A DNA stretch of 64,000 nucleotides. Source: Strigomonas culicis. Taxonomy: Eukaryota > Euglenozoa > Kinetoplastea > Trypanosomatida > Trypanosomatidae. Shown here in pieces: positions 18,468 to 28,288 of this stretch. The position numbers and the translations under genes are program-made. Numbering within the stretch: position 1 is the first letter of the stretch; the number at the start of each line of letters is the position of its first letter. Location of the stretch: assembly GCA_000482145.1 (NCBI GenBank), contig AUXH01000019.1, positions 1 to 64,000 on the forward strand. The letters are read 5' to 3'. The notes below the pieces were generated by a model. That model was given only the letters and a program-made list of their open reading frames with translations, did not search any database and was not told the DNA's origin.

Positions 18468-21400
18468 ATGTCGTTCACGTGGCGTAGCATCGTCACCGGT
18501 GCGGTGCTACTACTGCTCGTGTTCGCCAATGCCGTCCGTGCCAGCGCCGTTGGCGCGGATTGCATATGGCTCTTCTCGGTGAAGGAAGGGATGACAAATT
18601 ATAATGAACTGTCGTCTCAGTTCGACAAGAGCACGTGCGCAAACGGTATCATATCTTACCGTGTCAAAACAACAAATGGATACGATGTAAGCTTCCCCTC
18701 GGCGCGCAGCCCGACCCTGAAGTCTACGTTCTCCAACATGGGCCTGGGTGTGGGCGGGACTGCGTATCCTCATGTGATTGTGGAGATCATGTGTAATGGC
18801 TTCACGCCCCTGTGCAGCAACGGCTACGTGGCCTACACGGTCACCTCTTCGGCCACGACGACGACCACCACGTCGACCACCACCACCACGACTACCAAGG
18901 CGCCGGCGAGCACAACCACGAATGCACCAGGCAGCTCGACCTCCACGAGCACGAGTACGACGTCCACGACGGTGGAGCCCGCTGGGCTTGTTTGCAGGAC
19001 ACCCGCTGTGGTGGCCACCTCCGTGGGAACACCTACGAGAATCAACATTCTGGACAACGTTGAGAATTGCCCCAGCCCGCAAGTGACTGTGGTTGTCGAG
19101 ACAAACACACTGACCGATAACACGCTGAAATTCTTCACGGTGGACTCTAACGTCCTTGTGTTTGATAGCGCTAGTCAAAACACGAAGGAGGGCATCTTCA
19201 CAGCCACTGCACGCGTTACCTGCAGCAACTCGAACGCGTGCATGATGAACCAAATAGTGGAAGTGGCAGCGACGCTCTCGACGACGTCGACCGTGTCTCC
19301 CGTTCTTGCCCCGTGCAGCAACCCATACCGATATGAAACTTCTATCTCCGCCGAGCTGCAGGCTACCACGACCGTCCATGACGAGGACAAGGCACTCTGC
19401 TCCGGCATCTCCAACCCGGTTTTCTCTTTCTATGATGCGACAAAGCCGAGTTACAACCCAGACAACTTCGTCTTTACGTCGGATGGCGCTCTCACCTACG
19501 TTGCGCCTGTGAACACGGGAACGGATAGTTTCACGTTTGTCGTGGGATGCGCGACGGTGAGTGGGGCAACGGTGACGGGCCTATGCAAAGCAACCGCCAA
19601 CATTGTCATTCTTGCATCGCCGACGACATCAACGGCATCCCCCACCCCCACCTGCAATGGCACATTCAGCTTCTCGTACGAAGTGGATAGCGGTGTCAGC
19701 AACAACAACCTGACCGTGAATCTGTACGAATCCGCTCAGCAGCAGAGCGCGTGTGCGTCGGGGGCATACTCTGGAGCATCGATTGTGTCCAGCACCAGCC
19801 ACGGCACCCTCAGCCTGGACTCCACCACTGGCATCGTTGTCTACACACCGAGTAGCACCATGTCGGACTCGTTTCAGTTCTCCCTCACCTGTGGGGCGAC
19901 GACCTGCAGCGCGACCGCTACCCTTCTGTACACAGATCCGAACGCGAATACCACGGTGTACCGTTCGCACAACGACACCATTATTTGCCGCGGCACCTGC
20001 GACAGCAAGGCGTGGAAGTCGTCTCCGCTGTACTCCAGCGCGGCCTACTTCGACTCCACCGTGAGTCCGTTGGGTGGTACCGGCCACGTGACGGCGCGAA
20101 AGGATGGCCGCAGCACGGACGATATGAGCTTTGACTTCACGGATGCTGGCGACTTGCTGATTCGCGCGTACACCACCATCGGTAACATGGCCGCACGTTT
20201 TGTCACTTTCTATCCGTTCAACGCATCGGCGGAGCTGTTGGCGGCGTCTGTCAAGGACGGCGCCCACGTCTCGTTCGATCCCACTTGCTTGGCGAAGCAG
20301 GCGTCTACGGGCTCTGCGTTTGACGTCTGGCAGTGGTCCAGCCTGGAGAACTTGGAAGGAAGCATTAACCGCAACACAAACCAGTACAAGTCCGGCGACA
20401 ACTACTACCAGACGTTTGGCGGGAAGCACAGCAGCTGCGACGTTTTCCGGGAGGACCCGTGCCACTATGCACCTTTGCTCACCCCGACGATGTCGAGTGA
20501 CTCCACAGCGCCATCGATTGACTGGAAGCTCTACATTAATGACTGCGACGCCACTTGGGTCGGAGTCGCCTCCGTGGAATCGCTGCGCGCGTTGCGCCAG
20601 CCGGACGGCACGGCCACCTTCCAGCTTAAGGACGGCACACACCTTCAGGGTACCGTGTACTCCGAGGTCGTGAAGCCCGCTAGCTGGACGAACCCGTCCG
20701 CGGGCTATGTGAGTCTTTTGACGCCGTACAGCTTGAACTTAACCATCAAGGATGCGCTTGTGTTGGATGTGGAGACTATCGGGAGCTCGAGCATCGCGAC
20801 GAGCCCTGACATCCAGTTCGCCGTGGCCAGCGACAAGTCGACCAACGAGCGCATTTATGCGTACTCTCTACTGTTGTATCTGTACAACGACGTGAACGGC
20901 ACCGAAACGGCAGTCAACGCGAATGGCATTACTGTCACGACTGTCACACTCTTGAACTACACGGTCAGCTCCCCCAGCGCGGTTGAGTGCCCGGAATGCA
21001 CGGGCACCATCTTCACGTGTTTGGGCGTTTCTGATAGCTACGTGACAGCGTGTGGTGACAGCGGTATTGTACAGTTTGAAAAGGTGGATGATTCCATTAT
21101 TGTCTTCAACACGGATGCTACCAGCTTGGGTGGATCAAATCTGTTCCCGAGTACGACGTTGCGCAATGTATCCTACGTGAATCATACCTTCTTCGTACGT
21201 GTGCTCGGCACGAACTCTGCCAATTCCGCCGGCAGCTCACCTGTTGCCGAGTTCTCACTGCAGCTGGATTTGAGCAATGGGATGTCGGTGGTTGCCACCG
21301 TCTACCAGGAGAATTACATCAGCGCGATTAACACGGCGTACTTGCATGCAGAGGTGTGCCTCGCCAGCGCCTACTGGCCGGTGGCGGATGCGCTGGGCAC

Positions 21401-22745
21401 ATCGCTGCCGATCAACCAATTTGACGGCGCCACGAACGCCGAGCTGATAGCGAGCGATACCAACGCATCCTATGGCATGCCCAAGTCTCTTACGTCCAGC
21501 TGCACCACGGCGGCGGACGTGCTCTCGCGGGTGTACATCACGAGCTTCTCCAGCAGCGCTCTGAGCATGTGCGCTGTGGAAGATGAGCGTACCTATGGCG
21601 TCACCGACTGGGTGACACTCTCGTTTCCTTCCATCCACGATGAAGTGGAGAATCTGGATGACAGCACGTTGGGAAGCAACGCGTACACGGTCCCGGAGCT
21701 CCAGTACCTTTCCTTGTCGGTCGACACCACCGAGGCGGTCGCCTTTCTGTCGTCACTTTCGGCGTCGGAATATCCCGCGGACACAGACAAACAAGTCACC
21801 ATTCTTCTGGATGGCAAGAAACCGCCCAAAACTGTTACAAGCGAGGAGGTTCGATGGATGTCTGCCGATCCGTCAAGTGTCAATGAGACGGAAACCGTCA
21901 CTTACTATCCGTGGGCGGAGTACGCCTCTGCCTTGAACTACCGCCGCATCATCTACAACTATACAGACAGCCAGGGCAAGAGTGCTTCTGAGCCTTACGT
22001 GTTTGCCTTTATTCCTGGTGCGCTGCTGCACTCTTCGAGCAGTGTCCGCGTGCTGTTCTACGTGGAGGCCGCCGTCAAGTTCACGACGTACGCCACGCCG
22101 CAGGGATCAAGTGAGGCTGTGGCTGTCAGCACCCGCGAGGAGAAGATGTACTACATCATCCCTGTGAGTCGCGCAACCGCGTCGTCGCTCCGCTTCGACG
22201 CGGACGCGTACACAAACAACATCACAGTCAAGAGCACCACTGGTATCAACAAGACGACGGCCACGTCGCTCTTTATCGTATTCGCCGTGTGCATCGTCGT
22301 TGTGCTGGCCGGCTCCGTCTACGTGGAGGTGACGTACAAGCGCATGATCCACAACGCCAAGTACCACCCGAAGCGCCCGGACAGCGCCGTGGGCATCCGG
22401 TACCGCAACGGCCAGCCCGTGGATGGCCCCGCGGCGGAGAGCAGGCACGGCGAGGCCACGCCCACGAGCAAAACGTCGGTATCGCCTACGAACGCCTTGG
22501 CCGGCGGGAGCGCAGGGGCGGCCGCGAGCACGGGGAAGAAGGACAAGGGCTTGGAGACCAAGTTTGGCCTTGTCGGAATAGAGCAGACGCGTGTAGTAGA
22601 CACCGGCGATGAAACGCCCCGCAGCAAGCAGGCGCTGGACAAGAAGACACCGAAGGTATCGGCGGTGGATGACGACGTGCGCTCGGAAATTCGGGATGAG
22701 CAAATTCGAGTGTCGGTAGACCAAGATGAGACTGCGGACTTTTGA
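18468..22745 (+). CDS. Type I membrane surface protein with Ig/cadherin-like repeats
   Basis: 1425 aa from ATG 18468. Residues 1 to about 26 are a signal peptide (hydrophobic core GAVLLLLVFANAV). Residues about 122-170 are a Thr/Ser-rich, mucin-like linker likely to be O-glycosylated. Then come three successive beta-rich units of about 90-100 residues (about 19009-19275, 19312-19610, 19651-19940), each with paired Cys. Units 2 and 3 carry the closing pattern GxLxxxxxxGxxxYxPxxxxxDSFxF seen in bacterial Ig-like/cadherin-like tandem repeats. A long ectodomain with many Asn-x-Ser/Thr sites follows. The transmembrane helix is at about 1267-1288, leaving about 137 cytoplasmic residues that are Lys/Asp-rich. 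Likely a plasma or flagellar membrane glycoprotein with adhesive or receptor-like architecture; no specific function can be assigned. AG acceptor at 18231-18232. Confidence 0.85.
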   Translation: MSFTWRSIVTGAVLLLLVFANAVRASAVGADCIWLFSVKEGMTNYNELSSQFDKSTCANGIISYRVKTTNGYDVSFPSARSPTLKSTFSNMGLGVGGTAYPHVIVEIMCNGFTPLCSNGYVAYTVTSSATTTTTTSTTTTTTTKAPASTTTNAPGSSTSTSTSTTSTTVEPAGLVCRTPAVVATSVGTPTRINILDNVENCPSPQVTVVVETNTLTDNTLKFFTVDSNVLVFDSASQNTKEGIFTATARVTCSNSNACMMNQIVEVAATLSTTSTVSPVLAPCSNPYRYETSISAELQATTTVHDEDKALCSGISNPVFSFYDATKPSYNPDNFVFTSDGALTYVAPVNTGTDSFTFVVGCATVSGATVTGLCKATANIVILASPTTSTASPTPTCNGTFSFSYEVDSGVSNNNLTVNLYESAQQQSACASGAYSGASIVSSTSHGTLSLDSTTGIVVYTPSSTMSDSFQFSLTCGATTCSATATLLYTDPNANTTVYRSHNDTIICRGTCDSKAWKSSPLYSSAAYFDSTVSPLGGTGHVTARKDGRSTDDMSFDFTDAGDLLIRAYTTIGNMAARFVTFYPFNASAELLAASVKDGAHVSFDPTCLAKQASTGSAFDVWQWSSLENLEGSINRNTNQYKSGDNYYQTFGGKHSSCDVFREDPCHYAPLLTPTMSSDSTAPSIDWKLYINDCDATWVGVASVESLRALRQPDGTATFQLKDGTHLQGTVYSEVVKPASWTNPSAGYVSLLTPYSLNLTIKDALVLDVETIGSSSIATSPDIQFAVASDKSTNERIYAYSLLLYLYNDVNGTETAVNANGITVTTVTLLNYTVSSPSAVECPECTGTIFTCLGVSDSYVTACGDSGIVQFEKVDDSIIVFNTDATSLGGSNLFPSTTLRNVSYVNHTFFVRVLGTNSANSAGSSPVAEFSLQLDLSNGMSVVATVYQENYISAINTAYLHAEVCLASAYWPVADALGTSLPINQFDGATNAELIASDTNASYGMPKSLTSSCTTAADVLSRVYITSFSSSALSMCAVEDERTYGVTDWVTLSFPSIHDEVENLDDSTLGSNAYTVPELQYLSLSVDTTEAVAFLSSLSASEYPADTDKQVTILLDGKKPPKTVTSEEVRWMSADPSSVNETETVTYYPWAEYASALNYRRIIYNYTDSQGKSASEPYVFAFIPGALLHSSSSVRVLFYVEAAVKFTTYATPQGSSEAVAVSTREEKMYYIIPVSRATASSLRFDADAYTNNITVKSTTGINKTTATSLFIVFAVCIVVVLAGSVYVEVTYKRMIHNAKYHPKRPDSAVGIRYRNGQPVDGPAAESRHGEATPTSKTSVSPTNALAGGSAGAAASTGKKDKGLETKFGLVGIEQTRVVDTGDETPRSKQALDKKTPKVSAVDDDVRSEIRDEQIRVSVDQDETADF
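18847..18980 (+). repeat. Thr/Ser-rich coding repeat
   Basis: ACN-rich codons encode a mucin-like stretch in the surface protein, with runs of up to seven consecutive Thr. Confidence 0.85.
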
Positions 22746-23833
22746 GCGCTCTTTTCGACAAGCGTTTTAATTAAATATATAACCTCTTTTTTTTCTCTTA
22801 AAAGTCTGGCTTTATGAGCATTGTTCTTTTCCCCCTTCTAGTTGGGGTTCGTTTCAAGTTTTCGTGGTAATCATATTGGACAATAGTTTTTTTTTTTTGA
22901 ATATTATCGCAGCTGATATGTTTTTTTTTTCACTACTTTTCTTCTCATGTTGTTTGCTTTCACCTCCACATCAATGCTACGCAAGAGTTTTATTTTTCCC
23001 GTTCTTCTCCACGCTGTATTGTCTACTGGTTTTACTTTAGCTTTTTTTTTTTTGTGTGTGTGTGCCTTTTTGAATGCAGCGTATACGACGACGAGGTACC
23101 TTTTTTGTTTTTGCCTTTCTCCATCCAATTCGATAAAGATGGTGCTATGATTAACACTGAGAATAATAATAATAATAATAAAAAGAGCTAAAAAGTAAGA
23201 GAAATACATTGTGAGAGCATGTGAAAGACTACACTTAAGAGTTCAGCTTTTTTTTTTTCGAGTAAATAATAAAAAGAGAGTCACGAATATCACGTATGCG
23301 CGAGGAGAGAGAGAGTGGAGAACATCGATGCAAGCAAGCAAAGAAGAAAAAGTCAGAACGAAAAAAAAAACAGAACAAGTGAAGCATACACTTAATTATT
23401 TTAAAGGCATTTTAGATAGTTGTTTCTTGATGATTGTTGAGTTTTTTTTTTTTTTTGGTGTTAATTGGTGTTTTAATTCGATGTGATCGGCACCGTACGT
23501 TTTCTTTGGCTTATTATTCTGTGCTTTTTTTTTTTTTGAAGAGCATGGATCGTGTATTTTTGTGTTATTGTGTTTCTCTTTTGTATACTTCTTTTGTTCT
23601 ATTTTCTCTCTTTCTTGCTTGTCTTTTTTCCTTTATTTCACTTGTTCTATAGAAAAACAGAAGCGTCGTTAAAAGAACTTGACGGTTCTATAGTAAAAGG
23701 ACATTCAATAAAAAGAAGAAATCCTAGAATAAAAGGGGAAGAGAACACGTCATATAAGACGATCCTCTAGCTGAGGAATACAAAGCAGGTTTCATTCTGT
23801 TCTTTTCCTCTCCACCCTTTTTTCCAACAATAG
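22746..23833 (+). promoter_or_regulatory. Long spacer with SL acceptor for the NEK kinase
   Basis: About 1.1 kb of T-rich and A-rich sequence with several homopolymer runs and an AAT repeat (about 23160-23180). Short open frames (22947-23150, 23211-23486, 23552-23770) have no coding character. The tract at about 23796-23824 leads to AG 23832-23833, which abuts the ATG. Confidence 0.6.
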
Positions 23834-26800
23834 ATGGAAAAATACCAAAAAGTGCGTGTGCTAGGCAAAGGTAGCTTTGGTAGTGCCATTCTGATTAAGC
23901 GAAAAGCAGATGATGCTCTTTTTGTCGTCAAGGAGGTGTCCTTGCTGAAGATGAGTAAGAAGGAGAGAGACGAGGCTCGTCACGAGTGCACGGTACTACA
24001 GCAGCTGCAGCACCCAAACATTGTACGCTACGTTGAGCAGTTCGAGAATCGAAACAACCTGTACATTGTCATGGAGTACTGCGATGGCGGTGATTTGGCA
24101 GAAAAGGTGAAGCAAGCGCGCGGTCCCATGAAGGAGGCCTCCGTCATGTACTACTTCTCGCAAATTTGCCTCGCGATGGAGTATCTCCACCAACGACACA
24201 TTATTCATCGCGATATCAAAACAATGAATGTGTTTCTCATGAAGAATGGGGCGGTGAAGCTCGGCGACTTTGGTATCTCCACCGTACTGCGCAATACAAT
24301 GGGTATGGCCAATACCGTGTGCGGCACGCCGTACTACTTCTCCCCGGAGTTGTGCCGCAACAAGCCATACAATAACAAGAGTGACATTTGGGCTTTAGGG
24401 GTGCTCCTCTACGAGTGCGCGACCGGCGGTCGCCACCCGTTCGACGGCAACAGCATGAATCAGTTGATGCAGCGCATTGTGAAGGGCAATTACGCGCCAC
24501 TGAGCAGCAAGTATTCTGCGGAGTTTCGAAAGATGGTGGACTGGTGTCTGCAGAAAGACCCCGTGAAGCGTCCGAGCATCAAGCAGCTGCTGGCGTACCC
24601 GCTGCTGCGGGACGCGCTGGAGCAGCTGGAGCAGAGCCTGATGCTGGCCACACAGTGCAGGATTCGCTTAAAGGATATCATCGACTTTGAAGGAGACTCG
24701 GAGCATCGCAGCGAGTCGCAGGCAAAGCCGACGTCGCCGGATCCAGTGAAGAATCCGTATCCCGGCATGAGCCCTGGCCAGGCCGCAGCGATGGCGATGG
24801 CCAAGCAGATGACACCAGCGACGCCGTCTTCGCCGCAGAAGCAGGCCGTCGTGGGGCCGAAGCCTGGCGGCCTGCTCGGCGGCGCCAATGATTTTTACAG
24901 CCAGCAGCAGCGTCTCGTGAAGGAGCGCCTGCGACAGCAGCAGCAGCAGCAACTTAGTCCTCAGCGCGCACCGAGTCGCGTGCCCTCTCAGGCCGCTGAG
25001 TCGCCGGCGTGGCAGGAGAAGAGGCAGGAGCCGTCGCGGCCTGTGAGCGAGAAGGGCAGCGACGATCAGCGCAGCAACATCAACTTCGGCCAGGACCCGC
25101 GCCAGGCGCGGCGGGAGAACGGCCAAGATCAAGGAGGCCGCTTCGACGCCGATATCAAGCGCGTGGATGCCATTATAGCGAAGTACGGGAAAAACGTGGA
25201 TCCCAAGGCGAAGGAGACGATTCACGCTTTTATGAAGCGAAAGCAGGAGGAGTACATGCAGCGCCAGAAGGACGAGTTGGAACGTCGCGAGCGTCGCAAC
25301 GACCTGCGCCAGAAGGAGCTACAGCGCGTCCTCGACCAGCAGCGCAATCTCGCCAACAACGCCAACAACAACGCGAACAACAACAACAACAATAATAACA
25401 ATCGATCCCCACGATCGAGCCCTAGAACTGCCGCGTTGGATGTGCGTGCTGCGTCTCCCCTGGAGCAGGCGCCCCCGGCCCCCGACAACGCTCGGCCCAC
25501 GTCGCCGGGGCGCGCTGCGGCCTTCGGACGCGATCCTCGGAAGGGACGCTCTCCCCTCAGCGGCTACCAGCCGCCCTCCGCGAAGAAGATCGGCGTCGCG
25601 GCGAACTCCCCGGGCCTGCGCGCCGACCAGCCTGCGGCGGCCGCCCCCGCCGCGAGGGGAGCGAAGGCGCCGGAGCGGCGCCCCTGCTCCCAGCCTGCCG
25701 CCCGCGCAGACCCGGGGCGGCTGATGGATAACAACCGCAGCGACCTCGGTGGCGAGCCGCTGCTGGGCGCCGGGGTCGCGGCGAAGGTGGCCACGCCGAG
25801 CGACCGGCTGAAGCTGCTCCGCGAGATGCGGGAGAAGGAGCGCGAGCTGGCCGCCCAGCGGCGAGAGCAGATGCTCGAGGCGCAGCGCAACCGCAGCCCC
25901 GAGTACAAGCTGAGCCCGCCGCCGCCGGTCACCGCCGGGGCCGCGTCCCCGCGGCATCTCGCGGGCGTCACCCCGCAGGCGAAGCGCAAGAGCCCCGGGG
26001 CGCCCCCCGCGCTCAAATCGCAGGACGTCGCGGAGTCCGGGGCGCCCACGCCGATGGGCAGCAACCACAGGTCCCCCCACCGCGTGAGCGACCTCAAGCA
26101 GCAGCAGCAGCAGCAGCAGCAGCGCCAGGGCCGCAGCCAGGCGCTGGAGCCGCTCGGCTACGCCGCCGCGCCGCGCGCCGAGTCGCCGACGAGCGCCGCG
26201 ATGGGCCGCCTCGGGGCGCTGCCGCCCGTGCGCCAGGGCAGCGGGAGGTCGACGGCGCGGGAGACGCTGTCGCCACCGCGCGAGGCGCCGAGCCGCGTCT
26301 CGCCGCAGGTGCAGCACCAGAGGGAGCTGGGCGGCGACCCCCTGCCGCGGCGCACGGGCTCCTCGGTGGACAGCGCGCCGCGGGTCGCGGCCGCCAACGA
26401 CGCCGCGGCGGGGGTACCGAGCATGCTGGACTCCTTGCGCGGCCTCCGGACGGAGAAGGACCGGAAGGACGGCGGGCCGTCGGAGAACGTGTCCGACCAG
26501 CTGGCGTTGCTCAAGCACCGGCAGTCGCTGAAGCCGATCGTGTCGCCGGCTCCCAACGGCGCCAGGACACCCAGTATGCGGAAGGCGTCGAAGCTGATTC
26601 CCGCGTTGGATGCGATCACGCCGCCGGCGTCGCCGGACCACAGGGCCGCGGGCCCCACGCGCAGCCGCTCCAACTCCGTGGACGGCTACTCGGAGATGCT
26701 GCACCACCTCAAGGACCTCCTCCAAAAGCGCAAAATCACGCAGAACAGCAAACTCTCCGTACCCCCCACGCCCAGCGTCGCGGCCGCGGAGGACACGGCC

Positions 26801-27136
26801 TCCCCCCCGCACCTCTACTTCACCAAGCCTACGAACAAGGTCCCCCCACTCGACAACCAGGACAACGGGTCTGACCTGGGCCACTCGCGCTACGACGAGG
26901 ACGACGAGGACGACGACGACTTCGAGGACGCTGTGCCGCTTTCCCCTGTGAGGTGCACGGAGCTCAACGATACCTACACCAGGCAGAAGATGTCGGAGCA
27001 GCAGGAAGCGGGGCAGCGGGGGCAGGCCCATCACGAGGAAAAGAAGAACGTCTATTCTGAGGACGTCTTTCTTCAAGGCGCAGGGGAAGAGGAAGAGCTG
27101 GATGATGACGGCTACACGGGGTACTATGATGTGTGA
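23834..27136 (+). CDS. NEK-family serine/threonine kinase with long disordered tail
   Basis: 1100 aa from ATG 23834, directly after AG. Residues 1 to about 260 are a complete kinase domain: glycine loop GKGSFG (11-16), VVK lysine K33, HRDIK with H125 and catalytic D127, N132, DFG (145-147) and the GTPYYFSPE activation-segment motif typical of the NIMA-related (NEK) family. All catalytic residues are present, so it should be active. NEKs control cell cycle, flagellar length and basal-body functions; trypanosomatids have many. The rest is a low-complexity tail with poly-Gln, a charged coiled-coil segment (about 430-510), a poly-Asn run (about 505-523), many Ser-Pro sites and an acidic patch near the end. 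GC rises sharply between the kinase part and the 25440-26950 tail. Confidence 0.92.
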   Translation: MEKYQKVRVLGKGSFGSAILIKRKADDALFVVKEVSLLKMSKKERDEARHECTVLQQLQHPNIVRYVEQFENRNNLYIVMEYCDGGDLAEKVKQARGPMKEASVMYYFSQICLAMEYLHQRHIIHRDIKTMNVFLMKNGAVKLGDFGISTVLRNTMGMANTVCGTPYYFSPELCRNKPYNNKSDIWALGVLLYECATGGRHPFDGNSMNQLMQRIVKGNYAPLSSKYSAEFRKMVDWCLQKDPVKRPSIKQLLAYPLLRDALEQLEQSLMLATQCRIRLKDIIDFEGDSEHRSESQAKPTSPDPVKNPYPGMSPGQAAAMAMAKQMTPATPSSPQKQAVVGPKPGGLLGGANDFYSQQQRLVKERLRQQQQQQLSPQRAPSRVPSQAAESPAWQEKRQEPSRPVSEKGSDDQRSNINFGQDPRQARRENGQDQGGRFDADIKRVDAIIAKYGKNVDPKAKETIHAFMKRKQEEYMQRQKDELERRERRNDLRQKELQRVLDQQRNLANNANNNANNNNNNNNNRSPRSSPRTAALDVRAASPLEQAPPAPDNARPTSPGRAAAFGRDPRKGRSPLSGYQPPSAKKIGVAANSPGLRADQPAAAAPAARGAKAPERRPCSQPAARADPGRLMDNNRSDLGGEPLLGAGVAAKVATPSDRLKLLREMREKERELAAQRREQMLEAQRNRSPEYKLSPPPPVTAGAASPRHLAGVTPQAKRKSPGAPPALKSQDVAESGAPTPMGSNHRSPHRVSDLKQQQQQQQQRQGRSQALEPLGYAAAPRAESPTSAAMGRLGALPPVRQGSGRSTARETLSPPREAPSRVSPQVQHQRELGGDPLPRRTGSSVDSAPRVAAANDAAAGVPSMLDSLRGLRTEKDRKDGGPSENVSDQLALLKHRQSLKPIVSPAPNGARTPSMRKASKLIPALDAITPPASPDHRAAGPTRSRSNSVDGYSEMLHHLKDLLQKRKITQNSKLSVPPTPSVAAAEDTASPPHLYFTKPTNKVPPLDNQDNGSDLGHSRYDEDDEDDDDFEDAVPLSPVRCTELNDTYTRQKMSEQQEAGQRGQAHHEEKKNVYSEDVFLQGAGEEEELDDDGYTGYYDV
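25354..25403 (+). repeat. Poly-Asn coding repeat
   Basis: AAC/AAT codons encode runs NNANNN and nine consecutive Asn in the NEK tail. Confidence 0.85.
26096..26123 (+). repeat. CAG (poly-Gln) coding repeat
   Basis: Pure CAG codons encode eight or nine consecutive Gln in the NEK tail; a shorter CAG run occurs at about 24936-24950. Confidence 0.85.
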
Positions 27137-28288
27137 GAGAGGACATTGCGTCATCGTACGCGTTGTTTTGTTTTATTGGGCTCGGTTTCTCACGCAGTCA
27201 CGCTTTTGCTTACCTGATTTGCTTTTTTACTATTGCTATTATCATTATTATTAATTATATTGTTGTAACTATTGTTTCGCTCTTCTTTTACAGTTTCCTC
27301 TTTCAATATGATACAGTAAAAGAGACCAAAATAGATTTGGTGTGCCGCACGAGGTACTCCGTCTAGGCGCTTTGCTGGTATCCTCAGAAACGGGAGTAAA
27401 CCAGAACTACTGTAATGGAGTTCAGTGGATGGAGATGGAAGAAGCCAATCGATCCGCATCACCGGTTAGAAACAAGAGCAACAAGAAAAAAAAAATAGAC
27501 AAACACGTGATTCTTTTCTTCTTCTTCTTTAGAAAGATGCATGTTGAATATGTACGTTTTTTTTTATATATATACTGTTGTTTCTTACCTTCTTGATTTC
27601 GTGTTTAATGGTGAGGTAATGACGCATGAAGCTGCAACACGCTGCCAATGACATTTGTACTTTCCGTGCATACTTGCATCAGCGAAGTTCGTGTTTTTTT
27701 TTCCTTCCCTGTTGTTTGTTTTTTCGTTCTCCTTTTCTGTTATACGTCTTTGACAGTACTTATTAGATATACCCATATATACATTGTATTTTGAGTGGAT
27801 GCGACCTTTCTTTACTTTCCCCCCTTTCCTCTTTCCCGATTTATCTTGCGTTTATAAATCCAATGTATGCAATTGTAGATTTTTAGCCTTTCCTCACCTC
27901 TTTTTTCTTGTGTTTCATGTATACAAGGCTAGGCGTTGCGACAGCTTATCACTTTACAGTTTTCAGTTAGGCATATAAGCTACAACTGATTTGGATTCAC
28001 TCGTGTTTAGAAAAGAAAGCTGGTGGGTGTACACTTCTAAGTGGTCTTCTGTGTCTTTCCGCCGGTTGCATAACATTTTTTTCTCCCCCCCCTCCTCTCT
28101 CTCTCTTCTTTTTTTTTTTTCGTGTACTGAAGATCATAGTTTTTTTTTCTCTTGTACCCTCGTTTTTACTTCTTTCTATTCATAGTACTTCCGACCACAG
28201 TTGATATTGATTGTTTTCCTCCTGTGTGTTCTTGATACAGATAGCATCTCTTACTAAAAGAATCCGTATTAAGGCAAAAAAAAAAGAA
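27137..28288 (+). promoter_or_regulatory. Long spacer with SL acceptor for the 28289 gene
   Basis: About 1.15 kb, AT-rich, no gene seen. C/T-rich tracts at about 28081-28120 and 28140-28180 precede AG 28184-28185 (5' UTR about 103 nt); AG 28239-28240 is an alternative (48 nt). Confidence 0.55.

Noticed and set aside
22746..23833. Possible retroelement remnant in the long spacers (also 27137-28288 and 34025-35085)
   Set aside because: No reverse transcriptase, endonuclease or clear terminal repeats seen by eye. A degenerate SIDER-type element cannot be excluded without a profile search.
25319..27154. Minus-strand open frame of about 610 codons opposite the NEK tail
   Set aside because: Falls in the GC-rich low-complexity tail and encodes an Arg/Gly/Val-rich product. 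The + strand is the continuation of a clear kinase gene.
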